Shown: positions 37,401 to 50,710, counted from the first letter of the stretch. The stretch: DNA of 64,000 nt from Malania oleifera (GCF_029873635.1 NC_080422.1:2832001-2896000), one strand, 5' to 3'. The notes: a model not told the origin generated them from the sequence alone. Translations and numbers: made by a program.

Positions 37401-40400
37401 AACCTGGTGCCTGGTTTTCTTAAGAAATGACAAACATTTGGACTTCCTGCTCCCAGTTCTTTACAGAAAACTGCAGACCCCCCTCTTCCTCTCCCCCCAC
37501 ACACGCACGCATCGCATCTTAAACGTTGAGGTTTCCAAATGTGTAGAAAAATCTAAAACCTTTTCTACAAATTCTTGATTGTCTATTTCTTGAGTTATAT
37601 TTGTATTTGTAGCACAATCCAAAATTTGTTTTCCATTAAAAAAAAAATATTTAACATGCCAGGCACTTTTATTTCTTGGGTTTGATGAGCTTTGCTTTAG
37701 TTTTTTCATTTACTTCTCTGGTTTGTTCTTTGCTTTTGCTTATTAGCTCTCATTGTCTGTTCTTTCTCTGACTCGATAAATTCCTGGTCCAGTGGTTCTT
37801 GTGTGTTTAATGCTGTTTATATGTGTAGCTTGCCATGTTTGATTCTATTGTAAATTGATCTTTTCCTCTTTTGACATATTTCTATGGCAGTGGACAACAA
37901 TGTAATGATGATTTACCGCTGGCTGAGTGCTTGAGCAAGAAAGGCAAAATTCTGGGTAGTGATTTGCCAGAATCTGGGAGTCAGGAGAAAATTATTCAGG
38001 ACAGGGATGCACAGAACACTGGGCTGATACCGTCTACCTCGGATAAGGAAATGGTGTCATCCAAGACAAGAACTCAGTCGCTTAAAAGTCGCCAAACTCA
38101 GAGTGGTCCTCTCATGCCTGGTGTTGTGCTTGGTAATTCATTATCAGAAAGAGGCCGTATCTCTGAAAGGTTCATAACCAATATTTAGATATATGCATTT
38201 AGTATTGTGTTTATTGGCTTGAAATAATGTTTAACATAGCTAGACAACCAAAGATTGATTTTCAGTCATAATTCCTTATTTTGGTCATTTTAATCTTCTT
38301 ACTGCATGAATGTGTGTGCATGTACACGTCGTTACATTAATCAGGTTCAGGCTGAGTGTTTTTTTTTTTGGTTGGGGGGAGGGGTGTGGTGTGGGACAAA
38401 ATTATCCTGTAGGTAGTTAAAACTGAAAGAGTTACCATATTGGTTGTCTGCTTGTATTTGGCCTTGAGATTTTAAATTGCTTATATAAGTTACTTGGTGG
38501 CTGGTGGATGGAAATAAAATTTATCACTGTTGTGATTTAAATGGCAATAGGTGAATATGAGTGATACAGGTGAAAATGAAGCAAAAATTATTAATTGCTG
38601 TACAAGTCAAATAGATCCCCCCCAAAAAAAAAAAAAAAAAAGGATTCAAAACTTTATTAAGGAAGAAAATGTTGGAAATATTTTGTATTTCTTTTCCTGA
38701 ATGTAAAATTAGCTTTTACATATTTGTCTATATGTGTTTGTTTGTGGCCCATTTAGCTTTTACGTAATTCTTTTATTTATTTTATGTTTAGTTATGACAC
38801 TCATGGTTAGTTTTTTTTTTTAGGTGGGAGAATGAAGTCCAACCAACAAATGAGAGAGTCAACCGTGATGCACGGAGAGCACCAAGCTTTAGTGGTCCAT
38901 TGATGCTTCCAAACCGTGCCTCAGCAAATAGTTTATCTGCTCCCATAAAATCATCAGGAGGTAATATTTGTTTAATGTGCATTGAAGATAGTATTATTAT
39001 TATTATTGCTTGTGGAAAATTTTTTTCTTAGGCTACCTTATTAGTTATTACAATGAAGTTAATCATTGGCTAAGAATAGTTAGCACTAATGTTTCTTTTC
39101 TAAAAGGATTCCGAGATTCTTTAGAGGACAAGTCAAAGACCAATCTGGTGCAAATAAGAGGGCGGTTCTCAGTGACTTCTGAAAATGTAGATCTTGCAAA
39201 GGTAGGGTGTTATTCTTATGTTGCCTTTGTTCTTAAAAGACTGCCACTGACTTAAAATATGTATCCTAGGATATTCCATTATGTACAGTTCCACGACGTT
39301 CTTCACAGGTAGGTTGCTAATCATTGCAATAATTTTTTTTGAGGTATCTAAATTCAGTTGTATAGTTCTCCCTTGATTCCCACGCGTCCTTTGATTTTTC
39401 AGGGATCCCCACTAAGGAAGTCTGCTAGTGTTGGTGATTGGTTGTATGATTCTAAACAAATGGTTTGTATACCTTCCTGTTTGATGCATATACTTATATA
39501 TTGATAGATTTAAGATTGTGGCCTCAGTAATGCGGGGGAGGGGGAGGGAAGCCCCAAAACAAAAAGTTGATTATGCTTCCCCTGGGGTTGCCCTCTTGGA
39601 TTTGCTATATAATACAATCCAATTAAATGTTAGGTTAGTGAATCTCCACTCTCATCTAGTTTGTATAAGCTCTTCATGGTGTATTTACAAACCGATAGAT
39701 GGGCAAAACTAGTTGTTGTGCAAATAAAACACAATGCATGATGTGTCTTGGTGTTGTACCCAGTGTCTGCATGCACATGGTTCTGCTAATGGAAACCTGG
39801 CAGTTTGGAAGCTGTACCATATTTTTCTCCATTTCAATTATATACTTTATTTTTGAAAAAATTTGATGCTATGAAAATGCATAAACAGCCAAGCAGTCAG
39901 TCACCCAAGGAGATTAGCAATTGTAGTCTACCAGCATCATTCCTTGTACCTCACCTTCAGAATCTTTTTCAGCATACCTCCATTCAACAGGTTATACTGA
40001 ATAGAGTTATAATTTATGCAGCGATTTCTTGTTAGATTCTTCCGATGAAGGATTTATTTCCTTTTAATGAATGAAGTTCTAAAACTACTGTTTTAAAACC
40101 CAGGATCTTATTGTGAATTTATACAATAACTTGCAACCAGCTGAGGTAGTAGAAGGTGAGTGGGAGGTTCTTCCCTGTACAGTATCTAGTGTAACTATGC
40201 TAGTGAAATAGAATATCCCTCACTGTATAATATTTTGTTTCAGCTTCTCAAAATGGAAAGTTGCCTCCACTGCCTCGCAGTTCAGAAATCAATGGCAGTG
40301 TAAGTACACTCCATTTTTTTATATTGGCCGGTTCATCCTTTTACTAAAATGTTCTTTTTTCTAAAAGGATATCTCATGATGGCTGTGTATGTTTCCTTAG

Positions 40401-41655
40401 GCATGCAGTCACTTAATGTTCGCTTAAGTCCTTGGATGCTTGGGTTATGGGAATTTCTAGATAATGCACGTCATTTTGTATTTTTTTTAATGATTGGGCC
40501 ATTTATCAGTGGTGGTAAATTGTCATCCTTGAGGTTATAAGCGCTGCCGAGTTTCATATATCTAGATTTTGCATGGGTGATGTCCATTTTTATTTAAGAA
40601 CTGGCAATTTGTTTAGATGGTCTAGTTCACTTAAAATGATTTTTTCATTGATTAAAGCCTGCTGTTTTCTAACATTTGAAACGGAAAGAGGAAGTGGGTA
40701 GGAGGTTGGGATGTGCAATTATCTTTAGAAACTAACTTTATCCATGCCCTTTTGGCATTTCCTATTTTTCTGGAAGGGAAAAAATGGAAAAAGAAAAGGA
40801 GGATATTTCTGGGGTTGTGGGGGACAGGGGTGGGGTTGGGGATGAAAGGTCGTCCTAATTTGGGTTTTTTGTGTCCTTCGACTCCAGCTCTGTTATAAAT
40901 ACTGAATATGTATTCCGTTCTTGACTTTTCTTTTCAAAACATCTCCTATCTTATGAGGTCCATTTGTTTTTGTCAGGTTGAAGGAGCTGCTTCTGAAAGG
41001 GAGCGTTTACTGCTTTTCAAGATATCAGAGCTTCAAGCTAGGTTAGTGGTTATCAATCTGAACCAAGTGTCTGTGTTGAGTCTTGTTTTTATATTTGCAC
41101 ATGGCTTATCTCTCTCTCTCTCTCTCTAACATTTTGCAGGATGACTAATTTAACTGAAGAACTTACTGCTGAAAGGTTAAAATACATACAAGTGAGTAGC
41201 TTTGAGGGTTCATACCGAGTTCTACTTCCTTTTCTGGCCATGTTTAATGAGATTTTTTTTATATAGCCTAATATAATGATTTTCCAAAATGCAAGAGTAC
41301 ATCAATTTTGTGTGTATGATGGGCGTAATGGTGATGTTCATTGGTTGGTCTAGGCCTATTATTTGTAGCTAAACATGTCTAGTGATGGGCAATTTGGCTC
41401 GTGGGCCTGCTCACATGCAATATACTTTTTTTATTTTCCCAGCAGAATCTTCCGTTTCTTATGTTTTCTTTTGAGAGGGCTTTCTTCCCCTGCTGGGCTG
41501 GGGTTACTCTTCTAGCTAATTGCATGTGTTTGTGTTCTCTGTTTTCTTGCGGAAAGATATTTATTCATATTGGCAAGTGATGATTTGGTTACTTTTTCCA
41601 GTTGCAACAGCAGCTGAATGCCGTGTCTGGTCGGGAAGAAGACGGGGCTTCTTGA
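21351..41655 (+). CDS. STE20-type Ser/Thr protein kinase, BLUS1/fray-like family
   Basis: Predicted to phosphorylate Ser/Thr on cytosolic targets. Exons: 21351-21524, 23170-23424, 23543-23667, 25058-25102, 26662-26743, 26848-26916, 27118-27288, 27373-27438, 27871-27939, 28067-28138, 28286-28347, 37891-38169, 38824-38960, 39107-39201, 39270-39308, 39403-39462, 39889-39990, 40104-40155, 40244-40299, 40977-41041, 41140-41191, 41602-41655. All introns are GT-AG and all phases agree, giving 726 residues. The kinase domain spans about 18-275: glycine loop [11 protein letters not shown] (25-35), VAIK with Lys47, HRDVK with Asp141, DFG at 159-161, GTPCWMAPE (181-189), the STE20-type activation segment. 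The rest is a low-complexity linker and a C-terminal coiled coil (about 674-720, with [13 protein letters not shown]). Complete and apparently functional. Intron 11 (9.5 kb) holds nested retrotransposons. Plant relatives include BLUS1 and MAP4K-like kinases; which orthologue this is cannot be told here. Confidence 0.93.
22402..22435 (+). repeat. Run of 34 G in intron 1
   Basis: A pure G run preceded by CCCGCCC. The sequence right after it is the one repeated at bases 1-163. A second G run, at 22,979-22,994, lies between two near-copies of a GGTTTTAATT-containing segment (22,939-22,977 and 23,009-23,046). Such runs are rare in plant introns and may be sequencing or assembly errors. Confidence 0.8.
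22566..22776 (+). repeat. 107-bp tandem duplication in intron 1
   Basis: Two adjacent copies of a 107-bp unit starting TTGTTATTTCATT (22,566 and 22,673) appear identical across about 104 bases. Either a very recent duplication or an assembly error; the neighbouring G run and duplicated contig end favour caution. Confidence 0.9.
23798..24403. mobile_element. Foldback / MITE-like element in kinase intron 3
   Basis: The left arm starts GGCTAAAATATATCTTAATT and runs through CAAATTGGTCCCTTAAATTT. The right arm is its imperfect reverse complement, ending ATATATTTTATCC. The arms are about 120-150 bp each around an unrelated centre of about 300 bp, with no coding capacity. This fits a non-autonomous DNA transposon with long terminal inverted repeats. 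Target duplications could not be fixed. Confidence 0.6.
25648..25868. mobile_element. Short MITE-like element in kinase intron 4
   Basis: A 220-bp stretch begins TGTTTGGGTGTTCC and ends GGAAAAC-complement then CCAAACAGCC, so the ends form an imperfect inverted repeat of the TGTTTGG type common in plant MITEs. The body is rich in TTTTCCA and TGGAAAA words. No coding capacity. The class (hAT-like or other) is a guess. Confidence 0.45.
34119..36086 (-). mobile_element. Copia-type solo LTR inserted in the gypsy fossil
   Basis: The left end is TGTGATCCC and the right end AGCTAACA, with identical 5-bp target duplications ATTGG (34,114-34,118 and 36,087-36,091). The 1,968-bp span is therefore exact and has no internal region: a solo LTR. 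In minus-strand sense it has a U3 with a GGTCGACCGA-type array, a TATA box (about 35,177-35,184), and the copia leader words seen near 62,450 (here around 34,400-34,440). It is younger than the gypsy element whose reverse transcriptase region it interrupts. Confidence 0.9.
35281..35705 (-). repeat. U3 motif array, GGTCGACCG / GGTCGCCCGAGG words
   Basis: About 14 related words recur with spacings of roughly 20-40 bp: GTTCGGTCGACCGG, GGTCGGTCGTCC, GGTTTGGTCGCCCGAGG, GTTCGGTCGACTGAGG, GTAGGTCGCCCGAGG, GTCGGTCGAACGAAG and weaker forms. Several are near-palindromes around GTCGAC. They lie just upstream, in LTR sense, of the TATA box of the solo LTR. Confidence 0.8.
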
Positions 41656-42157
41656 AAACTGAAAAATTTTAGTCAGTGTAAAGTCAAGCTACAATGTACA
41701 TTCAAGTAAGAGCTGTCGATCCTGTAGAAAACTGTTTCTCAAGAGTCTTCCATCTGCTGAATGGGAATCTACTTTTTGCCGTAAGTTATAGTAGAATGGG
41801 TAGCTTCCAAGCTTCTTCATTGAAGAATTCAAGTCACCTTGTGTCAGATAACAAAAGAAGTAAAATAAGCAGCTATCGGAGATCATGTTATTTCTTCTCA
41901 TTTATTTGGTCCGATGGAAATGAGCTCTCCCCTCCCTCCACTTTCGTGTTCTAATTTCTAGGTAGGAAGATCTTTTGAGCCGAGTAATGAAGAGGAAGAA
42001 AGAAAGGAAGTTATGGGCATGTTGGTTTGTATTCATCCCTATGGATCCCATGTTTTGTCATATTTGAAATTTAAACAGAAGTTATGATTTTGTTGCTTTT
42101 AGCTAATTGTTGTTTATCGTTGTTGCTCTTTGTTTTCGGTTTTATCCGTAATCATTC

Positions 42158-42163
42158 AATAAA
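42158..42163 (+). terminator. Possible poly(A) signal of the kinase gene
   Basis: AATAAA about 500 bp after the kinase stop codon, in a T-rich stretch that suits a plant 3' end. No transcript data support it, so the call is tentative. Confidence 0.4.
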
Positions 42164-42169
42164 TAATAG

Positions 42170-43375
42170 TACCAGAGAAGGTTGAAGCCATGCCAAGAAG
42201 GGTTGTGTAGCTGAGAATTTGAACAGGGTCATCTGGTGGTTTTTCCGTTAAATTTTGGCAGAAAAAGTGGAATAATGTTTTTTTTAAAAATAAATTTTAT
42301 CATTTATATTCATTTTGTATTTTTCCAGGGCTTTACAAAAGATTCCGATTGTGGTAAAATTATTGCTTTGAATGATTTTTCCTCCCAAATCATTTTGAGA
42401 GAAATTTTTGAGTTTATTGGGCACACATATGTTGAGATAGTGTTTGGTATATATATATATATATAAAATACACTCATAGTCTCGATTTTACTAGTAAATT
42501 AGATTAAGAATACTCCCTATATTAACAACCATCAAATCTATGTTTATTAAATTTTGTACCATGAATGTGGTGGAGAATTCTATTGTCACACAACTTATAC
42601 CTTTCTTTTTATGGGATAAATACTGTCCATCAAAAACTAATTAAAGCAATATAAAATTATTTTCAGCTTTTGATACAAAAAATTATACAAAATAGAAAAA
42701 CTAAACTTACAATAGAAGTAAAAGTTTTATACAAATATCAAAGTCCCGTAGTTATATGATAAAAGTCAAATCAATATGTTTGGGAGCTTGTATTTTAAAT
42801 TTTAGATTTGTATTTGATCGAAACAAAATAAAGTACAAAATTATGTTGTGTTTTGCTAACATTCACAGAAATTTAGTCAGCATCAATAGAAATTTAAATT
42901 TAACAATTAAAATTTATGCTCTCAAACACAATCTAAATATAAATATCTCATATTTAAAAACATGAATTTTGGACTAATTTGGATTTGTGTGAATTTGAAT
43001 AATTCAATATAATAATAGATAATTTTAGACTTGAAGGTATATTTTGGGAAAAATTATATAAATATATTGGGTATGTATATTTAATTTAATTAAATAAAAA
43101 TTTTGATATGTAATAAAATTATATTAAATTCCATATATACAATATATTTAATATCAAATAATTTCTCGTATTTTGTCTTGTTATATGATTCTCCTCTCCT
43201 AGTTGTCAAAGCTGAGGTGGTGCACCAGCAGCGGCGAGCACTGTTTCCGAGCTTCGAGATCAAAGTCTCGAGCAAGGTTCCGAATCTATGGCTCCGCGCT
43301 CCGTCTCAGAAGAGAACACGACACTGCCCGGCGCACGTTAGAACCCGCCGCCACCACGCCGGTATCCTTCGAGCG
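42170..43375. other. Intergenic spacer between two genes
   Basis: AT-rich DNA without a convincing gene. A short TA run lies at 42,451-42,465. From about 43,190 the base composition rises in G+C, which marks the leader of the next gene. A frame that opens at 43,103 is in phase with that gene but has no support for an earlier start. Confidence 0.6.
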
Positions 43376-46300
43376 ATGATCTCTCTCAGTCCCAGTCCGA
43401 GTCTCAGTCTCGGTCTCACCATCAAGCCTCTCGGCTTCTCGTTTTCGCCCCACAATCCTAAACCCTCACTAAACCCCAGGAGAAGGCCCAAACAGGTACG
43501 TAATCTGAACCTCAACAGCCTGCTTCGATTCGTCTCCGAACGATCTCGAGCGAAACCTTAGTTGGGTTGTTTTTTGCTGCAGCGAAGGATCGGAAGGGGG
43601 ACATGCCGGGCAGAGTTCTCGCAGGACGCGCCTTTGGCCATTGCCATCGGGGCTTGCATGCTCAATTCGCTGGTTTTCCCCATTCCTTCTTGTCCGGACG
43701 GTGATGGTGACTCCGTGATGGATTCCACCGATGCGAGGTTCGCTGTCATGGGGGTCATCAGTTTTATACCCTACTTCAATTGGCTGGTGAGCTCAGTTCT
43801 TGTTTTCAGCTTGTTTCAGAACAGTTGCTTTTGGAAGTTCACTGCTCAGTTTTTAGAAATGTTTTATGTTGCTCACTGCAAATTTGTTTCTTTTTCGAAT
43901 GTGATCACTCTAAATTCTAAGTCGTTGCAGTTTTAGTGTGCGAGTTCTGAAGGTTGCAATTTCAGTCTAGTAATCAGACTCACACATGAATTGCAACGAT
44001 TTAATCATTTTAAATAAAAAAGAAAAAAGTTTGAGTAGTGACCGGCGTATAACATTTAAAAAAAATTCAATGATCAACTTAGCATTAACTTTTTTTTTTC
44101 TTCTGCTCTCTTCCTAGTAGAGCTGGGTATTTGCGTGGCTGGACACTGGTAAACGGCGCTATGTTGTGTATTCAATCGTGTACTTGGCTCCCTATTTGAG
44201 GTCTAATTCTTCACTTCTTATGCCTTTGATTTTGAATGTGCTGTATTTCACTTGGTGCAGATGGCTCCCAATGAAATAAAATGACTTTATTTCTGTTCTT
44301 GAATTTTAAGTTGTTTTTCTGTACATTTAATTTCTGCTGAGTTTGAAGATTTTGTTTCCACATAGGACCAATGCTTGTAGATTCAATTCCAAATCAATTT
44401 ATATAGTGCAGTTGGAGTTTCGGCCTTTATTATTTCAATCTCTTCCATCTCTATGATCACAATTCTATTTGTTCAAGTGGAACCCAAGTAATAAGTTTGT
44501 CCTGTAGTGTTTCAGCTGATGTAATTTGGACATCTTATTTTAACAACACACTCTCAATTCGGATTTATGTCTCCTCTCTGTAATGCACTTGTGGATGTTA
44601 TCTTCAAAGTACCAATGGCTGGGAAGGATTAAAGGTGGTATCTAAAAGAATTCATTATTTGTTTTTAGGTCAAGTCTCAAGTGTAGCATGTATTTAGTTT
44701 CATATTGACAATTTTCATCATACCTACTTCAAATTTTTTGGTTATTTCTTCATTGACTTGTCTCTATCCCTACATTTTGAGCTTGATTCTATAAGGTCAC
44801 TTGATCCTCCACTTTCAAAAATTTATGCAGATCTTCTTTTCTTTGCAGAAAGCAGTACCCATTTTTCTTTTAATTGCTCCTATAGGATGAAATTCTCTTT
44901 TAGTGCTGTAGTCATTTATATGATACAACACACAAGGAGAGTTGTGGGCAATATTCTTCCATTCTATGTGAGATGCCACAGGCTTTAATGCATTCTTTCA
45001 AAATCCAGCTGCATTCAGCACCATGGAAGTACCATATCATCAGAGTTAGATTTAACGTCATTATTTTTATTTAGTCACTTGGACTGAGATTATGACACAT
45101 TAGTAAGGGGTAGTTGGTTAGTTGAGGCTGTAGAAGGGGAGGGATAGGCCTAGAATATCTTGGGCTGAGATATTAAAGATTTGACAAAAGGAAATTTCTG
45201 TAACTTGTGTGAAATGGCAGGAGAGGATTTCATGTAACTGACCCCAACTAGTGGCTTAATGCAGCATGTAATTTACCTGCCACTTTACATTAGTAATTCC
45301 TGTTGTTGTACTGTTGATCTATTGCAGGTCTTGAGCATATATATATATATTTTTCCTTTTTGTTGATTTTCAGAACTTGTAGCCATTTTTTCTGCCGCTG
45401 CTTATTAAGCTTGTTTGCTTAGTGACTTGCCATCAGTATGACTTCTTTAGAAGTTTTCAACCTCCTGGAAGCACCTTTATTTTCAAGTTCCTAGCTGATT
45501 CCATGAAGTTAACCTCTGTAATATATTCATTTTTTGGGCCTTAACACCCCTGCACAATTCATCCTCTCTCTCTCTCCCTCCCCACCCACTAGTGTTGGCA
45601 TTCATTCTCTGCAGGGTACGAATGTCATGTGGATCCAGATGGCTTGTATTTGAAGAAGCACTGGACATTTATTTTTTCATGGTTGCTATTGTATAGTTGA
45701 AGAACCTGGCATGTGCATCTAGTAGTTAATTGAAGCATTGCCTAGCAATCCTGGGTAATCTGAAATGAATTTATTTTATTACGTACATTTATATATTTGG
45801 AGGTTGGGGGGGGGGGGGGGGGTAGTCAGGGGGAGTAGTTCATGGCTGTGATAAATTAACAAAGCTTGGAATTGATTGTTTTACCTTCTGATTCTTTTAA
45901 TGCATCTTCTGTGTCATTGGCTATATATATATATATATATGTTGTTTTTGTGATGCATGTAACATTTACAAGTTTGCTATGAACATTAGGTCAAATTTGT
46001 CACTATCACCTGAAGAGAGCTGGCTGCCTATTGCTAGTATTGTCTTCTGCATTATTCACGTTCAGGTACAATTCCCAGTCTGCACTATTCACATTCAGAT
46101 AAAAGTTTGCTAGCTGCTAGGGTGCATTCATGGGACCAGGGGGCTGGGCAGGCCATGACCCCACCACTTTAGAAATTTCTCTTACAGTATATTGGGAGGG
46201 TTGCTGTTCTTATGCGAGTTATATAGTGCAGGGTCCCTGTCCAAATATAATCTAATAGATTCTCAATTCAGAGTTTTGTATTCAAGCCTATTTGAGTTGA

Positions 46301-47962
46301 TATTTTGTGGCGTATGCCATTACATATTTTTCTTCTACCTTAATTTTTGTGGTATTTGCTCTCCCAGTTTATTTATCTCATTTTAAATTACTCTTGGATT
46401 TGACCTCTTTAAAAAAGATTACTCTTGGATTTTTGTTAATATATGAATAAATATGAAATATTAAAATTTTTTTTTCTCCTTACTTAGGGCCATGGATGAG
46501 AGAACCCAACTGTCATCTATGGCCACTAAGGCAGGCTTTTATTGGTATACATGCAACTAGAGAAACTAGTATGACACTATGACCATACATACTAGTAACA
46601 GGCGAAATGAATAATATGTGTAAACATGCTTCAGGTATGTTACATGTAATTTATGAACTAACATGCCCTTGTACACGTGCATACACATCAACCCCAAGTG
46701 CATGTCACTGTTACAATGCATCCTACACTCGAGAGAGATTTGTGTGGGATCTCTTTTCATTTTACCACTCAAAAAAGAAGGGAAATATCATCGTAAAGCT
46801 GGGGAGGGAGAGGGTATGCACATACCTCTCTCATTTCGTTTTCAATTCTCGCTGAAGGAACTTAAGGGTATGGGAACTATATTAGTACTTTTAATTCTCA
46901 GAAAGTATTGTTGATATAATACGAGTTTCGTACTTGGCGGCATATTGATTTCTAAACAAGTTTGAACTATAAGCTTACCATTCAGGAAAATATGAGTTTG
47001 CAGAAGCTAGACAGGGACAAAAAAAAAAGACATGCATCAGTGAATGTCTATTCACTGGATTTTGGAAAGGGTTCATTGTCATTGAGATGGCAGATGTGTT
47101 GCAGTTGTGCCTCCATATTCATAGTTTTTTTTCCCGTGACAATATTTTTCCATTGCAGCTGGAGGCAAGTATCAGAAATGGAGATCTTCAGGGTTTTCAA
47201 ATATTTAATGAGGTTGTGAAGTATCTTCCCTTTGTTGTTAGAAAGAAAGATGGTCATCCGAAGAGCCAAAAGATATCGGGGAAGGTATAACCACATAAAG
47301 TTTACCTCCCCCCTCTCTTCTGCCTTTCTCGTCTCCAACATATGGTTTTTTTTTTTTTTTAAAGAAGGTACATTAGCGCAAAAGTGGGTACAGACAATTA
47401 CAACAATTAAAAGAATCAGTCAAAGCATCTAGCATTACTACACTAAGTTTTTATATCTACATAGATGACACCCAGGTCATCTACAGAATCTGTATTAAAA
47501 TGGCATTTGATCATATAGGGAGGGAATTCTGGCCCTCCATGTGGTAAACAGAATCTCCCCAAAAATGCTTGCTGATGGTGCCAAGGGAGTTCTTTCCCAA
47601 TGAGGATGGTCAAGAGATTTTATCCTCCCAACAGGAAAATGATCTTGAAATGTTTAGAGCAGGAGCAGCTTCAACAGTTGAATTAGTAGATAATTCCTAT
47701 CTTCAAACATACTGTCAACTTAAATCATCTTTGTTTTATTTTATTTTCCCTCTCTTCATGCTTTCACTAATTTGCATTCTCTTCTAATGATGGTCTTTTA
47801 ACTTTTGATGTGAAGGGAAGGGTGGGGGGACATAGGAACCTACCTTCTGCTGATGAACAATCGAGAAATGAGATCGAAGGGTGGGGAGTTCCTCGAGAGC
47901 CCTCGAAGGATCCCAAACACTTGAATAAAGACCAGGGTGATGACAGACGAAGTAAACATTAG
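43376..47962 (+). CDS. Unrecognised plant membrane protein, probably plastid-targeted
   Basis: Six exons (43376-43495, 43583-43786, 44121-44200, 45990-46065, 47159-47284, 47816-47962) join with GT-AG introns and agreeing phases to give 250 residues. The first 45 or so are rich in Ser, Pro, Leu and Arg with almost no acidic residues, as in chloroplast transit peptides. Hydrophobic segments follow at about 55-73 (PLAIAIGACMLNSLVFPIP), 90-114, 121-135 and 146-162, so this is likely an integral membrane protein. The C-terminal 70 residues are charged and hydrophilic, ending RRSKH. I do not recognise the family and give no function. The start is the first Met of the Ser-rich stretch; an in-frame Met further upstream (43,103) lies in AT-rich DNA and is unlikely. 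The last exon boundary is the least certain. Confidence 0.75.
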
Positions 47963-49539
47963 AAACCATAGAGCTGCTTATGGGTGAGGTTGGATGGCAA
48001 ACACTGTATGTTGTAGGTTTTTCCCCTTGAATGCGGAATCGTATAGCATCTCTTTGTTCCTTGGATATGAGCTTAAAACACCAAAACCATTAGCGAATTG
48101 AGGTTGGATCATACAACTTTTAGAACTCAACTTCTCTCAATTGTTGTAGAAGAAAAGAAAACCCACTGTTACCTGTTAATGCAATTGGTGATTTAGCCTT
48201 TTCTGATTCTGTCAACAGAACTTATTGAATACATGCTTGTGGTTAAGAGTGATTTTCTTTTTTCATATTAGAAAGAGAGTTTTAGATGGGCTAGGAATGA
48301 AATGGAGATGTAATTGATTATTTTAGTTTTATGTTTTTAATTTAATTATTTTATTTTATCTTACAAATCAAACATGATACTAAAATTGATATTATATGTT
48401 ATTTGGAAAATAATTTATTTTTTTGTTCAGTCATGAGTTTGGATTACACCATGGAGGGAACTTAGCTCTCATTTCATATAATTTCTTATCGCAGAGTTGA
48501 ACAGAAGATTCTCGAGATGTCTGCCTAATCATTCCCACGATTAATTTATAATTCGTGCTAACATGTGCTCTTATTTCAACGTTGCTGCATTGATTCCTCA
48601 GTGTTTCCATTTTATGGTCAGCATCGTCATTAGAACTAAAGCTTGTAGATTTTATTATGGGATCTTGGGTACTTGATGGAAGGTAGAAGAGTGGCTACAG
48701 AGGCGTTCATTGAGAGGACCACTGGACCTTGGTGGCTTCACAACCAGACTCTCTCGTTGTGTTCTACTCTTTCCATAATCTCTCTCTCCATATCAGAAAT
48801 CTCTGAAAGAAAAATTAGCTTAGAGTTCTAGGTTTTCCATAATTTGCTTTTGTATTTTGTTTCAATCTTTAAGGTGGCGTTTGTTGTTCTGAGAGGATTT
48901 AAATTTCACTCAACTATGTTTATAGTTTCTTGCTGTGGGTTACCTCTCCTGCATGTATACCCATTTGATAAAAATAACAATAATAATAATGGAATTTGAA
49001 GGGGAACGATTTGGTACTTTAGATTTGATTTTGTATGAATTTGAATAAAATATAATATAAAATTATATTAAATATTATCTAAATTTATATAAATTCAAAT
49101 CTAAAATTCCAAATTTGTACTTCTAAATACCATCTTAGTTTATAAAATTGAAAACTTAATGATGGTAGAGATTGACTCAATGATACGATATTGATAATCT
49201 CTCGACATATTCCATCTATAAATCTCTACAAATTGTAAGGGTACTGTTTGGGAACCATGAATTTTAGAATTGGATGAGTCTCACTCTTGACATTATGCTT
49301 ATCATAAGTAGACTTGCCATATATTGTATTTTATATTGTAAACAAGAAAGACAAAAACGTGTGGAGGGATAAATATATTCTCTAATTTCTTGAAATTTTG
49401 TATTCTAGTGTGTGTACAAGACACACGCTATGACAATTCAATTAATTACATGGAGACGAAGAATGTATCTATCTAGCAAAAGAAGAAAAAAAATTGTGTA
49501 TCCACAAATCATTTATCACTTAACAGAACAGATTACAGA
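47963..49539. other. Spacer between two convergent genes
   Basis: This region holds the 3' untranslated ends of the preceding plus-strand gene and of the minus-strand CHX gene. No further gene is seen. One MITE-like inverted repeat lies inside it. Confidence 0.6.
48869..49137. mobile_element. Possible MITE with short inverted ends
   Basis: The left end TTAAGGTGGCGTTT and right end AAATACCATCTTA are imperfect inverted repeats. Inside, TTTAGATTTGATTTTGTATG and its reverse complement face each other around an AT-rich centre. No coding capacity. The size and TTA/TAA-like ends recall Tourist-type MITEs, but the target duplication is not clean. Confidence 0.4.
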
Positions 49540-50675
49540 CTAATTCTGAATTACCAGTACAGAGAAATCAAAATCCGAGTTGGCCAGCATCTCCCCCATT
49601 ACCCCTAGCTCCGGCGACTCGCTCCACTCCGCCAGTCCCAACGTCATCGGCGACTTGGGATCATGCATCCTCCCCACTATGAACAGATCAAATTCTTCCT
49701 CCATTGATCGAATTGTCTGCGTCGTCCCTATCCCATCATTCACAGTCTCCTCCTTATACACAATCTTCTCCTTCAACGACGCACTCGCCCGTAAATCGTA
49801 CATCGTCTCGCTGTCTAAAAACTTCTCCCTCTCGTCCCCTTCCCTGGCGTTACCCAACGACATCAGCCACACAACCGTGAGGCTGATGTTGGGATGTCCC
49901 GCCATGCGCTTCGCGTACTCCAGCGCCGCCCGGTCGTCGGCGCCGCCCAGGAAGGGCATGGCCACCCGGTACAGCGACTGTTCGGTGAAAACAGACCAGC
50001 CGTGCCCCACTGGTCCCCGGTCGATGAGAACGCCGACGGAGCAGGGTGCCTTCTCGATCACGTTCTGGTTCACGGCCTCGATGTTGGAGAAGCTGGCTTC
50101 CACGGATCCGTCGATTCCCCATTTTTTGTGGTAAGGGATGATGATCATGCTGGACTTCTTGTCGAGGGCGAGGTTGCAGATGTCGTTGTGGATGCTGGCG
50201 TAGGGGGCTATGGCGGTGAAGTGCTGGACCACGACGGGGCCCTGGCTGTGGCGCTCGAAGTACTTGAAGGCGTTGACGATTTGCTCGGAGCGGGTGAGCT
50301 TGGAGCGGGGTTTGTTGCATTGGTTGAGCGGGGCGAGAATGGCGGAGGTGAGGCCATTGAGCTCTGAGAGCTGGAGGACGAAGACGGTGACGGGGCTGCT
50401 CCGGGTCGGATGTGTGGCCTCCAGGAGGTTGATCATGGTGGGCACGTTCTCTTCGCTGTGAACGCACACCAGCAGCCGCAGATCCGCCGTGGGCTTGTGC
50501 CGCATGTTGATGGACCGCCTTTTGTGTTCCATGTACCTCTTGGACGGATCGTAGATGTAGCTCAAGATCGGCGAGATCAGCCCCGTCGCTATCACCATTG
50601 TCATCACCAGAAGCGCGTACACTTGATCGTTTATCAACTGATGATCACGCAGATCGATACGGTCAGCTATAACTA

Positions 50676-50710
<35 letters not shown>

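Noticed and set aside
43103-43375. N-terminal extension of the membrane protein from an earlier in-frame Met
   Set aside because: The extra stretch is AT-rich at first, has no protein-like composition and would bury the transit-like N-terminus.
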